The translations under genes and the position numbers were made by a program. Source: Paractinoplanes toevensis (lineage in GTDB: Bacteria > Actinomycetota > Actinomycetes > Mycobacteriales > Micromonosporaceae). Taken from it: 64,000 nt of DNA. Under the pieces are notes generated by a model that worked only from the letters and a program-made list of their open reading frames with translations, was not told the origin of the DNA and searched no databases. The stretch spans positions 51,917 through 115,916 of the forward strand of contig NZ_BOQN01000133.1 in NCBI RefSeq assembly GCF_018332695.1, read 5' to 3'. Positions 8,080-15,185 of the stretch are shown one piece after another (the first letter of the stretch is position 1; every line of letters begins with the position of its first letter).

Positions 8080-8960
8080 CACATCTCCGTCCGGGAGGTC
8101 CACAGTTCCGGGAAGACGGTGCGGTTCATGCTGCGCTGCAACCAGGCCACCCCGTTGGAGCCGCCGGTGCCGGTCTTCGCGCCCATGGTCCGCTGCACCG
8201 CCTTGAGGTGCAGGTAACGCCAGTCGCCGAACCGGTCGGCGACCTCGGTGAGGGCCTCGCCGAGCAGCCGCAGGTGGTTCTCCGGGCCGGGGTCGCGGTA
8301 GATCCGCACCCAGGCGTCGGACACCGACGGGTCGGCCTCGTGCTCCACGGCGTAGTCCCGGTCGAGCAGTTCCGGCTTGAGGTCGTGCCCGTGCCGGGCG
8401 AGCAGCGCGATCACCTCGTCCCAGAGGCTCGGCTCGTGCAGGGCGGCGGTCAGCTCGTCGAACGCGTCGCTGCCCTTGAACGGCCGGATCAGCGCCGGGT
8501 TGCGCAGCCCGAGCAGGAACTCCACCTGCCGGTACATGGCCGACTGGAAGCCGGAGCCCTCGCCGAGCAGGTCCCGGAAGCGGTTGAAGTCGGCCGGGGT
8601 CATCCAGCGCAGCGTCTGCCAGGCGGCGTTGAGGCCCTCGAGGTGCAGGGCGGCCCGGCGCAGCGGGGCCAGGGCCGGCCAGACCTGATCGGCTCGGAGG
8701 TGGTCGCGAGCCTGCGTCAGCTCGTGCCGGACGAGCTTGAAGTACAGCTCCATGATCTGGCTGACGACGAGGAACGACATCTCGCCCGGGTCGCCGCTGA
8801 GGGTGCGTTGCAGCGTGTGCAGGGTGCTGGCGTGCACGTAGGAGTCGTAGGGCACACGCTGCCCGAACTCCAGGGTCGGCCGCCCGCTGTTGGCCGCCGA
8901 CCGTTCGTCGCGCTCGGCAGCGGTCGTCGGCCGGACGACAGCAGTGTTCACCGGATCCAC
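8079..8960 (-). CDS. kynA: Tryptophan 2,3-dioxygenase
   Basis: A 293-residue haem dioxygenase. YDSYVHASTLHTLQ, the helical MELYFKLVRHEL segment and YLHLKAVQRTMGAKTGTGGSNG (proximal haem His and the substrate GTGGS loop) identify the family. It opens the indole ring of L-tryptophan to N-formylkynurenine and is the first gene of the operon. The start is a GTG at 8960 with GAGGAG a few bases upstream. The promoter must lie in the 151-bp gap shared with the divergent AsnC-type regulator. Confidence 0.95.
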   Translation of the reverse strand: MDPVNTAVVRPTTAAERDERSAANSGRPTLEFGQRVPYDSYVHASTLHTLQRTLSGDPGEMSFLVVSQIMELYFKLVRHELTQARDHLRADQVWPALAPLRRAALHLEGLNAAWQTLRWMTPADFNRFRDLLGEGSGFQSAMYRQVEFLLGLRNPALIRPFKGSDAFDELTAALHEPSLWDEVIALLARHGHDLKPELLDRDYAVEHEADPSVSDAWVRIYRDPGPENHLRLLGEALTEVADRFGDWRYLHLKAVQRTMGAKTGTGGSNGVAWLQRSMNRTVFPELWTSRTEM

Positions 8961-9111
8961 GTACTCTCCTCGCCTACCGCGTCGGCTGGGACTGCTCCAT
9001 GCTTTCGTTGTCAGGGCTCTCCCGGAATGCCGAATTAACGGTGCTGACCTCGATGAACAGTCGATCGGCGGCTAGATTCGCAAGATCGGTTTGCGATCGG
9101 AAGGTGGCCGG
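8961..9111. promoter_or_regulatory. Divergent promoter region between kynA and the AsnC-type regulator
   Basis: This 151-bp gap holds the start signals of both the kyn operon (leftward) and the regulator gene (rightward). It is more AT-rich in the middle (around 9033-9038, TTAACG) than the flanking genes. I cannot place -35 and -10 boxes with confidence. The clear element in it is the inverted repeat listed separately at 9078-9096. Confidence 0.6.
9078..9096. promoter_or_regulatory. Inverted repeat, likely operator of the AsnC-type regulator
   Basis: TCGCAA-N7-TTGCGA is a perfect 6-bp inverted repeat, 15 nt before the ATG of the Lrp/AsnC-type gene. Family members bind such palindromes and commonly repress their own gene. 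Binding here is inference. Confidence 0.5.
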
Positions 9112-9552
9112 ATGGACGCCATGGACTGGGCCCTTCTCCGGGAGTTGCAGGACGACGCCCGGCTCTCCTACAGCGAGTTGTCCCGGCGGGTGCATCTGTC
9201 CCCACCGGCGGTCGCCGAGCGGGTGCGGCGGCTCGAGGAGACCGGGGTGATCACCGGCTATCACGCCCAGGTCGATCTGGCCAAGGCCGGCCGCGAGGTG
9301 CTCGCCCTGATCCGGATGTCCTGTTACGGGCCGACCTGCGTGCTGCGCGACGACAAGGTCGCCACCTGGCCCGAGGTGCTGGAGATCAACCGGGTCACCG
9401 GCGACACCTGTTCCGTGCTGAAGGTCGCGGCCGGCTCGATCGAGGCGTTCGAGGAGGTGATCGACCGGCTCGGCGGGTACGGCGCGCCGTCCAGCACCAT
9501 GATCCTCTCGACCCCGCTGTCCTGGCAGCCGATCGTGCCGATCGACTCATGA
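9112..9552 (+). CDS. Lrp/AsnC-family regulator of the kynurenine operon
   Basis: A 146-residue Lrp/AsnC protein. Residues 1-55 hold the helix-turn-helix (LSYSELSRRVHLSPPAVAER, then VRRLEETGVITGYHAQVD), and the rest is the ligand-binding RAM domain (INRVTGDTCSVLKVAAGSIEAFEEVIDRL). It is transcribed divergently from kynA, the arrangement of KynR, the kynurenine-responsive activator known in proteobacteria. The likely effector is therefore kynurenine or a later intermediate. The ATG at 9112 has GGAAGG upstream; in-frame starts at 9091 (TTG) and 9121 (ATG) are possible but fit less well. Confidence 0.85.
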   Translation: MDAMDWALLRELQDDARLSYSELSRRVHLSPPAVAERVRRLEETGVITGYHAQVDLAKAGREVLALIRMSCYGPTCVLRDDKVATWPEVLEINRVTGDTCSVLKVAAGSIEAFEEVIDRLGGYGAPSSTMILSTPLSWQPIVPIDS

Positions 9553-9607
9553 CCGCGGAACCGGTTTTAGGTACGATCGAACAAGTTTCGGAGCACAGGA
9601 GGTAACC

Positions 9608-10216
9608 GTGCCGGTCACGGAACCGATCGAGGAGACCTCGTCGGCACAGGTCGGTCCGCGCATCCGCGAGTTCCGGAAACAGCGCGGCCTGACGCTGCGC
9701 AGCCTGGCCGCCCGCTCCGGGCTGTCGATCGGCTTCCTGTCCCAGGTCGAGCGGGGCATCTCGTCGATCGGGCTGACCGCGCTGGGCAGTGTGGCGAGCG
9801 CGCTGGGGCACTCGGTGTCGGAGTTCTTCGACGACACGCCGGCCGTCGGGCACGACCCGGTGGTCGTGCCGATGCCCAGCCACTTCACCCTGACCCGCGG
9901 CGAGAACACCGCCACGCAGTACGTTTCCGGCCAGCAGACCTACCGGATGCTGTCCGAGCGGGGCGCCGGTCTGGTGCTCGAGCCGATGCTGGTGCACATC
10001 GCGCCGGGCGGCCAGCGGGAGAACGCGTACGGGCACGCCGGCGAGGAGTTCGCCTACGTGATCTCCGGGGAGTTGCTCTACGAGGTGGACGGCGTCGAGC
10101 ACCGGTTGCGGCCGGGCGACAGCGTGCACCTGCGGTCCTCGGTGCCGCACCGGATGTACAACGACACCGGCACGGTGACCACCGTGGTCTCGGTGGTCAC
10201 CCCGCGGCTGTTCTGA
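9608..10216 (+). CDS. XRE-cupin transcriptional regulator
   Basis: A 202-residue two-domain regulator. Residues 15-70 are an XRE/Cro-type helix-turn-helix (GLTLRSLAARSGLSIGFLSQVERG). Residues 110-195 are a cupin barrel (MLVHIAPGGQRENAYGHAGEEFAYVISGELLYEV, then RPGDSVHLRSSVPHRMYN), which probably senses a small molecule. Such regulators usually control adjacent catabolic or transport genes. It could control the kyn operon, the facing hyu operon, or both. The GTG start is set by a strong AGGAGG 6 nt upstream. It follows the AsnC-type gene by 55 nt and converges on the hydrolase gene 21 nt downstream. Confidence 0.88.
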   Translation: MPVTEPIEETSSAQVGPRIREFRKQRGLTLRSLAARSGLSIGFLSQVERGISSIGLTALGSVASALGHSVSEFFDDTPAVGHDPVVVPMPSHFTLTRGENTATQYVSGQQTYRMLSERGAGLVLEPMLVHIAPGGQRENAYGHAGEEFAYVISGELLYEVDGVEHRLRPGDSVHLRSSVPHRMYNDTGTVTTVVSVVTPRLF

Positions 10217-10237
10217 CCCACCGCGGTCGCTCGCTGT

Positions 10238-11263
10238 TCACGAGGGTGAAATCAACCGGCTGGTCTCCGCCATCGTCGCGGCCCAGATCGGCGAGCCGGG
10301 GGAGATCACGTCGAAGTGGTCGCCGGGCTGCTCCAGCAGCGTCAGGCCGGCGGCGGCGGCGAACCGGCGGTTGATGTCCACCAGGTCGAGGCCGTCCCCG
10401 CTGCCCTGCACCAGCAGCGCGGGCGAGGCGAGCGGCAGCCGGGCCATCGGGTCGCCGGCCGCGTACACCGCCGGCACCTCGGCCGGCGTGCCGCCGAGCG
10501 CCGTCGTGATCGCGCCCTCGCCGAGAAACCGCCGCTGCCCCTCGGCCAGGTCGAGCACGCCGGCCAGGGACACCGCGAGCGCGAGGTCCGGGTCGTCGGC
10601 CGCCAGGCGCAGGGCGAGCTGACCGCCGGCCGAGTGGCCGAACAGGACGATCGGTGCGCCGGGATGCCGGTCGCGGGCCGCGGCCACGCCGGCCGCCACG
10701 TCGGCCGTGGTGGCCGCCCAGCCGTGCCGGTCCGGCCGGCGGTACTCCAGGTTCCAGCTGGTCCAGCCCCGCTCGGCCAGGTCGATCGCGAGGGCGTCCA
10801 TCAGGTCGGCGGCCCAGATGGACCGCCAGAACCCGCCGTGGATCAGGATCCCGACCGGCGCGGGGGCGGCACCGGCCGGGGTCCGCTCATCGGCCCACTG
10901 CTCCGGGTGGTCGCCGTAGGCCACCCGGGCCGCGGGCGCGCGCAGCCGGTGCACGGCGTGCCGGATCGCCCAGACCAGTCCCCACACGCCGCGGCCGTGC
11001 AGATGCGCCGGCCCGGCCGGGTCGGCGACCGTCAGGTCGTACCAGACGACCGACGCGGGGGCCGCCGCCATCAGCGCCGGGTCGGCCGGTGTCACCACGG
11101 CCGGGCCGTCGTGCCCGGCCAGCGCCTCGGCCGTCTCGGCCGGGCCGGTGGTCAAAACCACCCGCAGACCGACGTCCAGGTCCCAGGCCGTGTCACCGGC
11201 CAGCTTCGTGAGCAGACCGTGGTCGGCGACCAGATCCGGGCCCAGCACCAGCAGGACGTCCAT
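10238..11263 (-). CDS. Alpha/beta hydrolase with HGGFW motif and 3-dehydroquinase-like N-domain; candidate kynurenine formamidase
   Basis: A 341-residue protein in two parts. Residues 140-341 are an alpha/beta hydrolase: oxyanion motif LIHGGFWRS, nucleophile elbow FGHSAGGQ, an acidic residue near GSGDGLD and a terminal His in PGDHFD. HGG[FY]W is the mark of arylformamidases and their relatives. Residues 1-130 (LLVLGPDL at the start, then a Val-Trp-Tyr-Asp strand, HLHGRGVWGLVWA and a final Ala-His helix) resemble the type II 3-dehydroquinase fold but lack its NGPNL and catalytic Tyr/His motifs, so they look inactive. AGGAG precedes the ATG. It ends the 13-gene operon. Kynurenine formamidase activity is attractive because the neighbouring kyn operon has none, but a role in the hyu pathway is equally possible. 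Confidence 0.7.
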   Translation of the reverse strand: MDVLLVLGPDLVADHGLLTKLAGDTAWDLDVGLRVVLTTGPAETAEALAGHDGPAVVTPADPALMAAAPASVVWYDLTVADPAGPAHLHGRGVWGLVWAIRHAVHRLRAPAARVAYGDHPEQWADERTPAGAAPAPVGILIHGGFWRSIWAADLMDALAIDLAERGWTSWNLEYRRPDRHGWAATTADVAAGVAAARDRHPGAPIVLFGHSAGGQLALRLAADDPDLALAVSLAGVLDLAEGQRRFLGEGAITTALGGTPAEVPAVYAAGDPMARLPLASPALLVQGSGDGLDLVDINRRFAAAAGLTLLEQPGDHFDVISPGSPIWAATMAETSRLISPS

Positions 11264-11274
11264 CGGGGCAGCTC

Positions 11275-12270
11275 CTATCGGGACAGCAGGGGCAGGACTT
11301 CGGATCCGAGCAGATCGACGCCGCGGTCGTCGGTGAGGCCGTGCGGGGTGCCGAACTCGACCCGGTGCACCCCGGCGTCGATCAGCGCCTGGGCCTGCTT
11401 CGCGACCTGTCCGGGGGTGCCGGAGAAGGCGAACCGGTCGAGCACGTCGTCCGGGACCAGGCGGCCGGCGGCCTCGTGCGCACCAGCTTCGACCAGCCCG
11501 GACACCTCGGCGACCAGGCCCGGCGGCAGGGTGACGGTGGGGTCCAGGTCGGCGACCACGGCCAGGTACATGGCCACCTCGGTGCGCGCCTTGGCGCGGG
11601 CCGCCGCACCGTCGGTGTCGACCACGGTGACCGCGCCCAGCACGATGCCGATCTCGGCGACGTCCCGGCCGGCCGCCTCGGCGCCCGGCCGCAACCGGTC
11701 CCGCACCACCGGGATCATCTCCGGGTTGGCGCTGCCGCCCACCTTGATCTCGTCGGCGATCCGCCCGGCCAGCGCGGCACCGCGCGGTCCCCACGCGCCG
11801 AGCAGCAGCGGGACCCGGGGGCGGTGCCGCTCGTAGCGCAGCGCGGTGTCCGGCGCGAGGGTGAACATCCGGCCGTCGTAACCAGTGCGGTCGCCGCTCA
11901 GCAGCCGGCCGACCACCTCGGCCGCCTCGGCCAGCGCGGTGAGCGGGCGCGGCTGGGGCAGGCCGACCGCGTCCAGCCAGGTGCCCCGGGCCAGGCCGAG
12001 GTAGGCCCGGCCGTGCGAGGCCAGGTCGAGCGCGGCGATCTGCCCGGCGATCTCGTACGGCGCCATCGAGTACGGGTTCAGGCAGGCCGGCCCGAGCCGC
12101 ACCCGGCTGGTGGCACCGGCCATCTCCAGCAGCGGGAAGATCGGCGGCTGGTACATCAGGTCACCGAACACGGTGAGCACGTCGAAACCGGCCGCCTCGG
12201 CGGATCGCGCCAGCCGGGCGTACGCGCCGGCCGGTTTGTCGCTCTGCAGGCCGAGACCGATCTCCACCAT
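11275..12270 (-). CDS. Luciferase-like (LLM class) flavin-dependent oxidoreductase
   Basis: A 331-residue TIM-barrel protein of the bacterial luciferase superfamily. Supporting features are the N-terminal SAEAAGFDVLTVFGD, VRLGPACLNPYSMAPYEIA, the GRAYLGLARGTWLD segment and the C-terminal FAFSGTPGQVAKQAQALIDAGVH. It is closest in appearance to F420-dependent enzymes of the methylene-tetrahydromethanopterin reductase type, which in actinomycetes act on many substrates. It uses either F420 or reduced FMN. Its start overlaps the previous stop as TGATG. In this operon it would supply the oxidation or reduction step. Confidence 0.85.
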   Translation of the reverse strand: MVEIGLGLQSDKPAGAYARLARSAEAAGFDVLTVFGDLMYQPPIFPLLEMAGATSRVRLGPACLNPYSMAPYEIAGQIAALDLASHGRAYLGLARGTWLDAVGLPQPRPLTALAEAAEVVGRLLSGDRTGYDGRMFTLAPDTALRYERHRPRVPLLLGAWGPRGAALAGRIADEIKVGGSANPEMIPVVRDRLRPGAEAAGRDVAEIGIVLGAVTVVDTDGAAARAKARTEVAMYLAVVADLDPTVTLPPGLVAEVSGLVEAGAHEAAGRLVPDDVLDRFAFSGTPGQVAKQAQALIDAGVHRVEFGTPHGLTDDRGVDLLGSEVLPLLSR

Positions 12271-12593
12271 CAGGTGAGGTCCGCCGAGTTCATCCGCCGC
12301 TTGCCGGTGCGCTCCACCTTCATCACCAGGCGCTCCCCCGGGTCGGGGCAGATGAAGTGCGAATCCTGGGCCAGCCAGTCACCGGCGGCGAGCTCGCGCT
12401 GCTTGGCGGCGAGGAACGGCAGCACCGACGCGAGCGCGTACACGCAGAAGTGTTTGCCCTCGGGGATCGTCAGGTGCGCGCTCTCGGTGAGGTCGAAGTG
12501 GTCGCCGACCGCCATGCCGCACACCGAGCGGCCCTCGATCCGGTCGACGCTGACCCGCAGGTCGTAGATGTCCATGTCACCGTCGTCGCTCAT
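12270..12593 (-). CDS. TIGR04076-like small protein
   Basis: A 107-residue protein of unknown function. It fits the TIGR04076 pattern: a leading beta strand (YDLRVSVDRIEG), VCGMAVGDHF, ALASVLPFLAAKQREL and the C-terminal HFICPDPGERLVMKVER with the conserved Cys-Pro-Asp-Pro. Family members are small cytosolic proteins often found in oxidoreductase operons; no activity is established to my knowledge. The ATG overlaps the upstream TGA by 4 nt and has GGAG before it. A start six codons later (MDIYDL) is possible. Confidence 0.7.
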   Translation of the reverse strand: MSDDGDMDIYDLRVSVDRIEGRSVCGMAVGDHFDLTESAHLTIPEGKHFCVYALASVLPFLAAKQRELAAGDWLAQDSHFICPDPGERLVMKVERTGKRRMNSADLT

Positions 12594-13567
12594 GCTTCTC
12601 CTTCGTCGATTCGCACGATGATCTTGCCGGTGGTGCGCCGGTCGGCCAGGTCGGCCAGCGCGGCGGGTGCCTCGGCGAGCGGGACGACCCGGCTGATCGG
12701 CGGGCGCAGTTCGCCGGCCGCGCACCGGCGGAACAGCTCCCGGTAAGCGGCCCGCACCTCGGCCGGCCGGGTCCACGGGTAACGCGATCCCCAGGAGAGA
12801 CCGATCAGGTCGGCGTTGCGGGCGATCAGCCGGGCCGGGTCGACCGGTGGCGGCGGGCCGCCGGCCATGCCCACGCTGACCAGCCGGCCCTCGAAGGCGA
12901 GGCAGTCCAGCGACCGGCTCAGCAGGTCGCCGCCGACCGGGTCGACCACCACGTCGACCTCGCCGGCGACCGTCTCGAATTCGCCGTAGCCGATCGCCAC
13001 GGCGGCGCCCTGGGCGCGGCAGATCGCCAGCTTTGCCGGCGTTCCGGCGGTGGCCACGACCCGGGCGCCCCGGGCCACCGCGAGCTGGATTGTGGCGATG
13101 CCGACCCCGCCCGCCCCGGCGTGCACCAGCAGCGTCTCGCCGGCCGCCAGGCGCGCTCGGTCCAGCGCGAACCAGGCCGTCTGGTAGGTGACCGGCAGCG
13201 CGGCCGCGGTCGCCGGGTCCACGTCGGACGGACGCTCGACCACCAGGCCGGCGTCGATCGTGACGGTGTCGCCGAGGGCGCCGTGCGGCAGCGCCGGGCA
13301 GGCCACCACCTCCCGGCCGACCAGGTGCTCGGCGCCCGGCCCGGCGTCCAGCACCCGGCCGCTCGCCTCGACACCGGGGGTCATCGGCGGGTCCGGCCGC
13401 ACCGGGTACTCGCCCCGGCACAGCGACACGTCGAGGAAGTTGAGGCCGACCGCGCGCACCGCCAGCCGCACCTGACCGGGGCCGGGCGGCGGGTCGTCGG
13501 GCAGCGACGCGAGCCGCAGCACGTCCCGCGGGCCGCCCGGCTCGGTCGCGATCAGCCGGCGGATCAC
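12590..13567 (-). CDS. Quinone-oxidoreductase-like zinc-independent MDR enzyme
   Basis: A 325-residue medium-chain dehydrogenase/reductase. It has GLNFLDVSLCRGEYPVRP and PGVEASGRV in the substrate domain and HAGAGGVGIATIQLA for NADPH binding. The zinc-ligand cysteines of alcohol dehydrogenases are missing, as in the QOR/crotonyl-CoA reductase branch. Such enzymes reduce quinones or activated double bonds. The GTG start at 13567 overlaps the stop of the NTF2-like gene and puts the first beta strand at the N-terminus; a longer reading upstream lies within that gene. Confidence 0.88.
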   Translation of the reverse strand: MIRRLIATEPGGPRDVLRLASLPDDPPPGPGQVRLAVRAVGLNFLDVSLCRGEYPVRPDPPMTPGVEASGRVLDAGPGAEHLVGREVVACPALPHGALGDTVTIDAGLVVERPSDVDPATAAALPVTYQTAWFALDRARLAAGETLLVHAGAGGVGIATIQLAVARGARVVATAGTPAKLAICRAQGAAVAIGYGEFETVAGEVDVVVDPVGGDLLSRSLDCLAFEGRLVSVGMAGGPPPPVDPARLIARNADLIGLSWGSRYPWTRPAEVRAAYRELFRRCAAGELRPPISRVVPLAEAPAALADLADRRTTGKIIVRIDEGEA

Positions 13568-13962
13568 GGCCGGACCAGTTCCGAGTGGTGGTGCACGATC
13601 CGCCAGCTGCCGTCCAGGCACCGCAGCACGTCGGTGACCCGGCTGCGCTGCTCGGGGCCGCCGCCGACGGACCGGGCCACCAGCACGTAGCGGGCCACGC
13701 CGACCTCGCCCCAGACGTCGATGCGCTTCTCGGTGGCGAACAGCGCCGCCAGCACCGGCCGCTCCCCCGCGCTGTCCCGGGTGTCCCGGAACTCGTCCAG
13801 CTCCTTGCGGGTCCGCAGCGGGCCGGGCAGGTGCGTCTCCCAGGTGGTGACGTCCTCGTGCAGGTGCTCGTCGAAGCGGGCCCGGTCACCGGCCAGGAAG
13901 GCCGTGTACATGTCGTCGATGCCGGCCGCGATCGCCGCGGCACCGGTCTCCGCGAAGCTCAT
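13564..13962 (-). CDS. NTF2-like (SnoaL/DUF4440-type) protein
   Basis: A 132-residue single-domain protein with the cone-shaped NTF2-like pattern: an N-terminal helix (AGIDDMYTAFLAGDRARF), HLHEDVTTWE, then a sheet ending in GSWRIVHHHSELVRP. The family includes small isomerases, cyclases and hydrolases as well as proteins without known activity. The His pair at the C-terminus is typical of the SnoaL/DUF4440 branch. Its place between an amidohydrolase and an MDR enzyme suggests a catalytic or scaffold role on a pathway intermediate, but the reaction cannot be named. Confidence 0.8.
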   Translation of the reverse strand: MSFAETGAAAIAAGIDDMYTAFLAGDRARFDEHLHEDVTTWETHLPGPLRTRKELDEFRDTRDSAGERPVLAALFATEKRIDVWGEVGVARYVLVARSVGGGPEQRSRVTDVLRCLDGSWRIVHHHSELVRP

Positions 13963-15185
13963 CGCCGCTCCTCGTCCCGGACCACCACGCCGCCCTTCAT
14001 CACCCAGCGCACACCGCGGAACGCCCCGGTGTCGTCGAGCGGGTCGTCGTCCATCGCGATCAGGTCGGCGTACCTACCCTCCTCGACGGTGCCCAGGTCG
14101 TCCTCGGCGCCGAGCCAGCGGATCGGGCCGCGGGTGCCGGCGTGCAGTGCCCGCGCCGGGCCGAGCCGCTCGGCCAGGTTCTCCAGCTCCCGGACGGTGG
14201 CGTTGGTGCCCTCGAACGACCAGAACGGCGGCATGTCGCTGCCGAGCAGGATCTCCACCCCGGCCTCCACGGCCATCGCGAAGCTCTCCAGATGCCGCGG
14301 GCCGGCGCCGAGCGAACGGCACTGCATCCACTCCGGCACGCCCAGCTCGTCGAAGAACTCCTTGCACCGGGTCACCAGCAGGGTCGGTACCAGCGCCGTG
14401 CCGCGCGCGGCCATCCGCGCGGCGACCTCCGGGGTGAGCTGATAGCCGTGTTCGACACAGTCGAGGCCCAGCTCGACCGCGGCGGCGATCACCTCGGCCG
14501 GACCGGCGTGCGCGGTGACTTTGCGGCCCCAGGCGTGCGCGGTCTCGATGACCGCGGCCATCTCGTCGGCGAACAGCTGCGGGGTGGCGATGCCCTCGTG
14601 CTCGCCGGCGATCCCGCCGGAGATCATCACCTTGATCAGGTCGGCGCCGGCCTTGATCTGGCTGCGGACACCGTGCCGGAACCCGACCGGGCCGTCGCAC
14701 TCCATCGTGTCGCCGCTCTCGTGGCCGTGACCGCCGGTGCAGACCAGCGCCCGCCCGGCCGTGTACATCCGCGGGCCGGGGACCCGGCCGGCGTTGATCG
14801 CCCGGCGCAGGGCGAAGTCGGCGTGGTCCTTCTCGGCGACGTTGCGGACCGTGGTGACCCCGCAGTCGAGTGTGCGGCGGGCTCCGTCGGCCATGTAGAG
14901 GGCCAGGTCGTGCGGGCCGAGATCCTTGACGCTGTCGCCGCCCGGGCCGGGCAGCGACAGCGAGAAATGGGTGTGCATGTTGGTCAGGCCGGGCGTCACG
15001 TACGCGCCGTTCAGGTCGCGTTCGACGACCGGTCCGGCGGCCCGGGCGCGCGCGGCGACCTCGGCGTACGGGCCGGTCGCGGCGATCCGGTCGCCGTCGA
15101 TCCAGACCCCGGCGTCCTTCTGCGCGGGCACGCCGTCGAGCACCCGGGCGTCCACCACGGTGCAGTTGCCGAGAAGCTGGTTCAC
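13959..15185 (-). CDS. Amidohydrolase, imidazolonepropionase-like
   Basis: A 408-residue metal-dependent hydrolase of the amidohydrolase superfamily. VTPGLTNMHTHFSL carries the HxH metal motif, KVMISGGIAG the position of the bridging Lys, KVTAHAG and DCVEHGYQ the next His ligands, and LLGSDMPPFW the catalytic Asp. The flanking beta-sandwich (TVVDARVLDG, VMKGGVVVRDE) is as in imidazolonepropionase and prolidase-like members. It would open a cyclic amide or cleave a C-N bond. The GTG start at 15185 overlaps the HyuB stop as GTGA. Confidence 0.88.
   Translation of the reverse strand: MNQLLGNCTVVDARVLDGVPAQKDAGVWIDGDRIAATGPYAEVAARARAAGPVVERDLNGAYVTPGLTNMHTHFSLSLPGPGGDSVKDLGPHDLALYMADGARRTLDCGVTTVRNVAEKDHADFALRRAINAGRVPGPRMYTAGRALVCTGGHGHESGDTMECDGPVGFRHGVRSQIKAGADLIKVMISGGIAGEHEGIATPQLFADEMAAVIETAHAWGRKVTAHAGPAEVIAAAVELGLDCVEHGYQLTPEVAARMAARGTALVPTLLVTRCKEFFDELGVPEWMQCRSLGAGPRHLESFAMAVEAGVEILLGSDMPPFWSFEGTNATVRELENLAERLGPARALHAGTRGPIRWLGAEDDLGTVEEGRYADLIAMDDDPLDDTGAFRGVRWVMKGGVVVRDEERR

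Noticed and set aside
10237..10250. TTCAC/GTGAA mini-repeat between the XRE-cupin and hydrolase genes
   Set aside because: Arms of only 5 bp that overlap the hydrolase stop codon; too weak for an operator or terminator.
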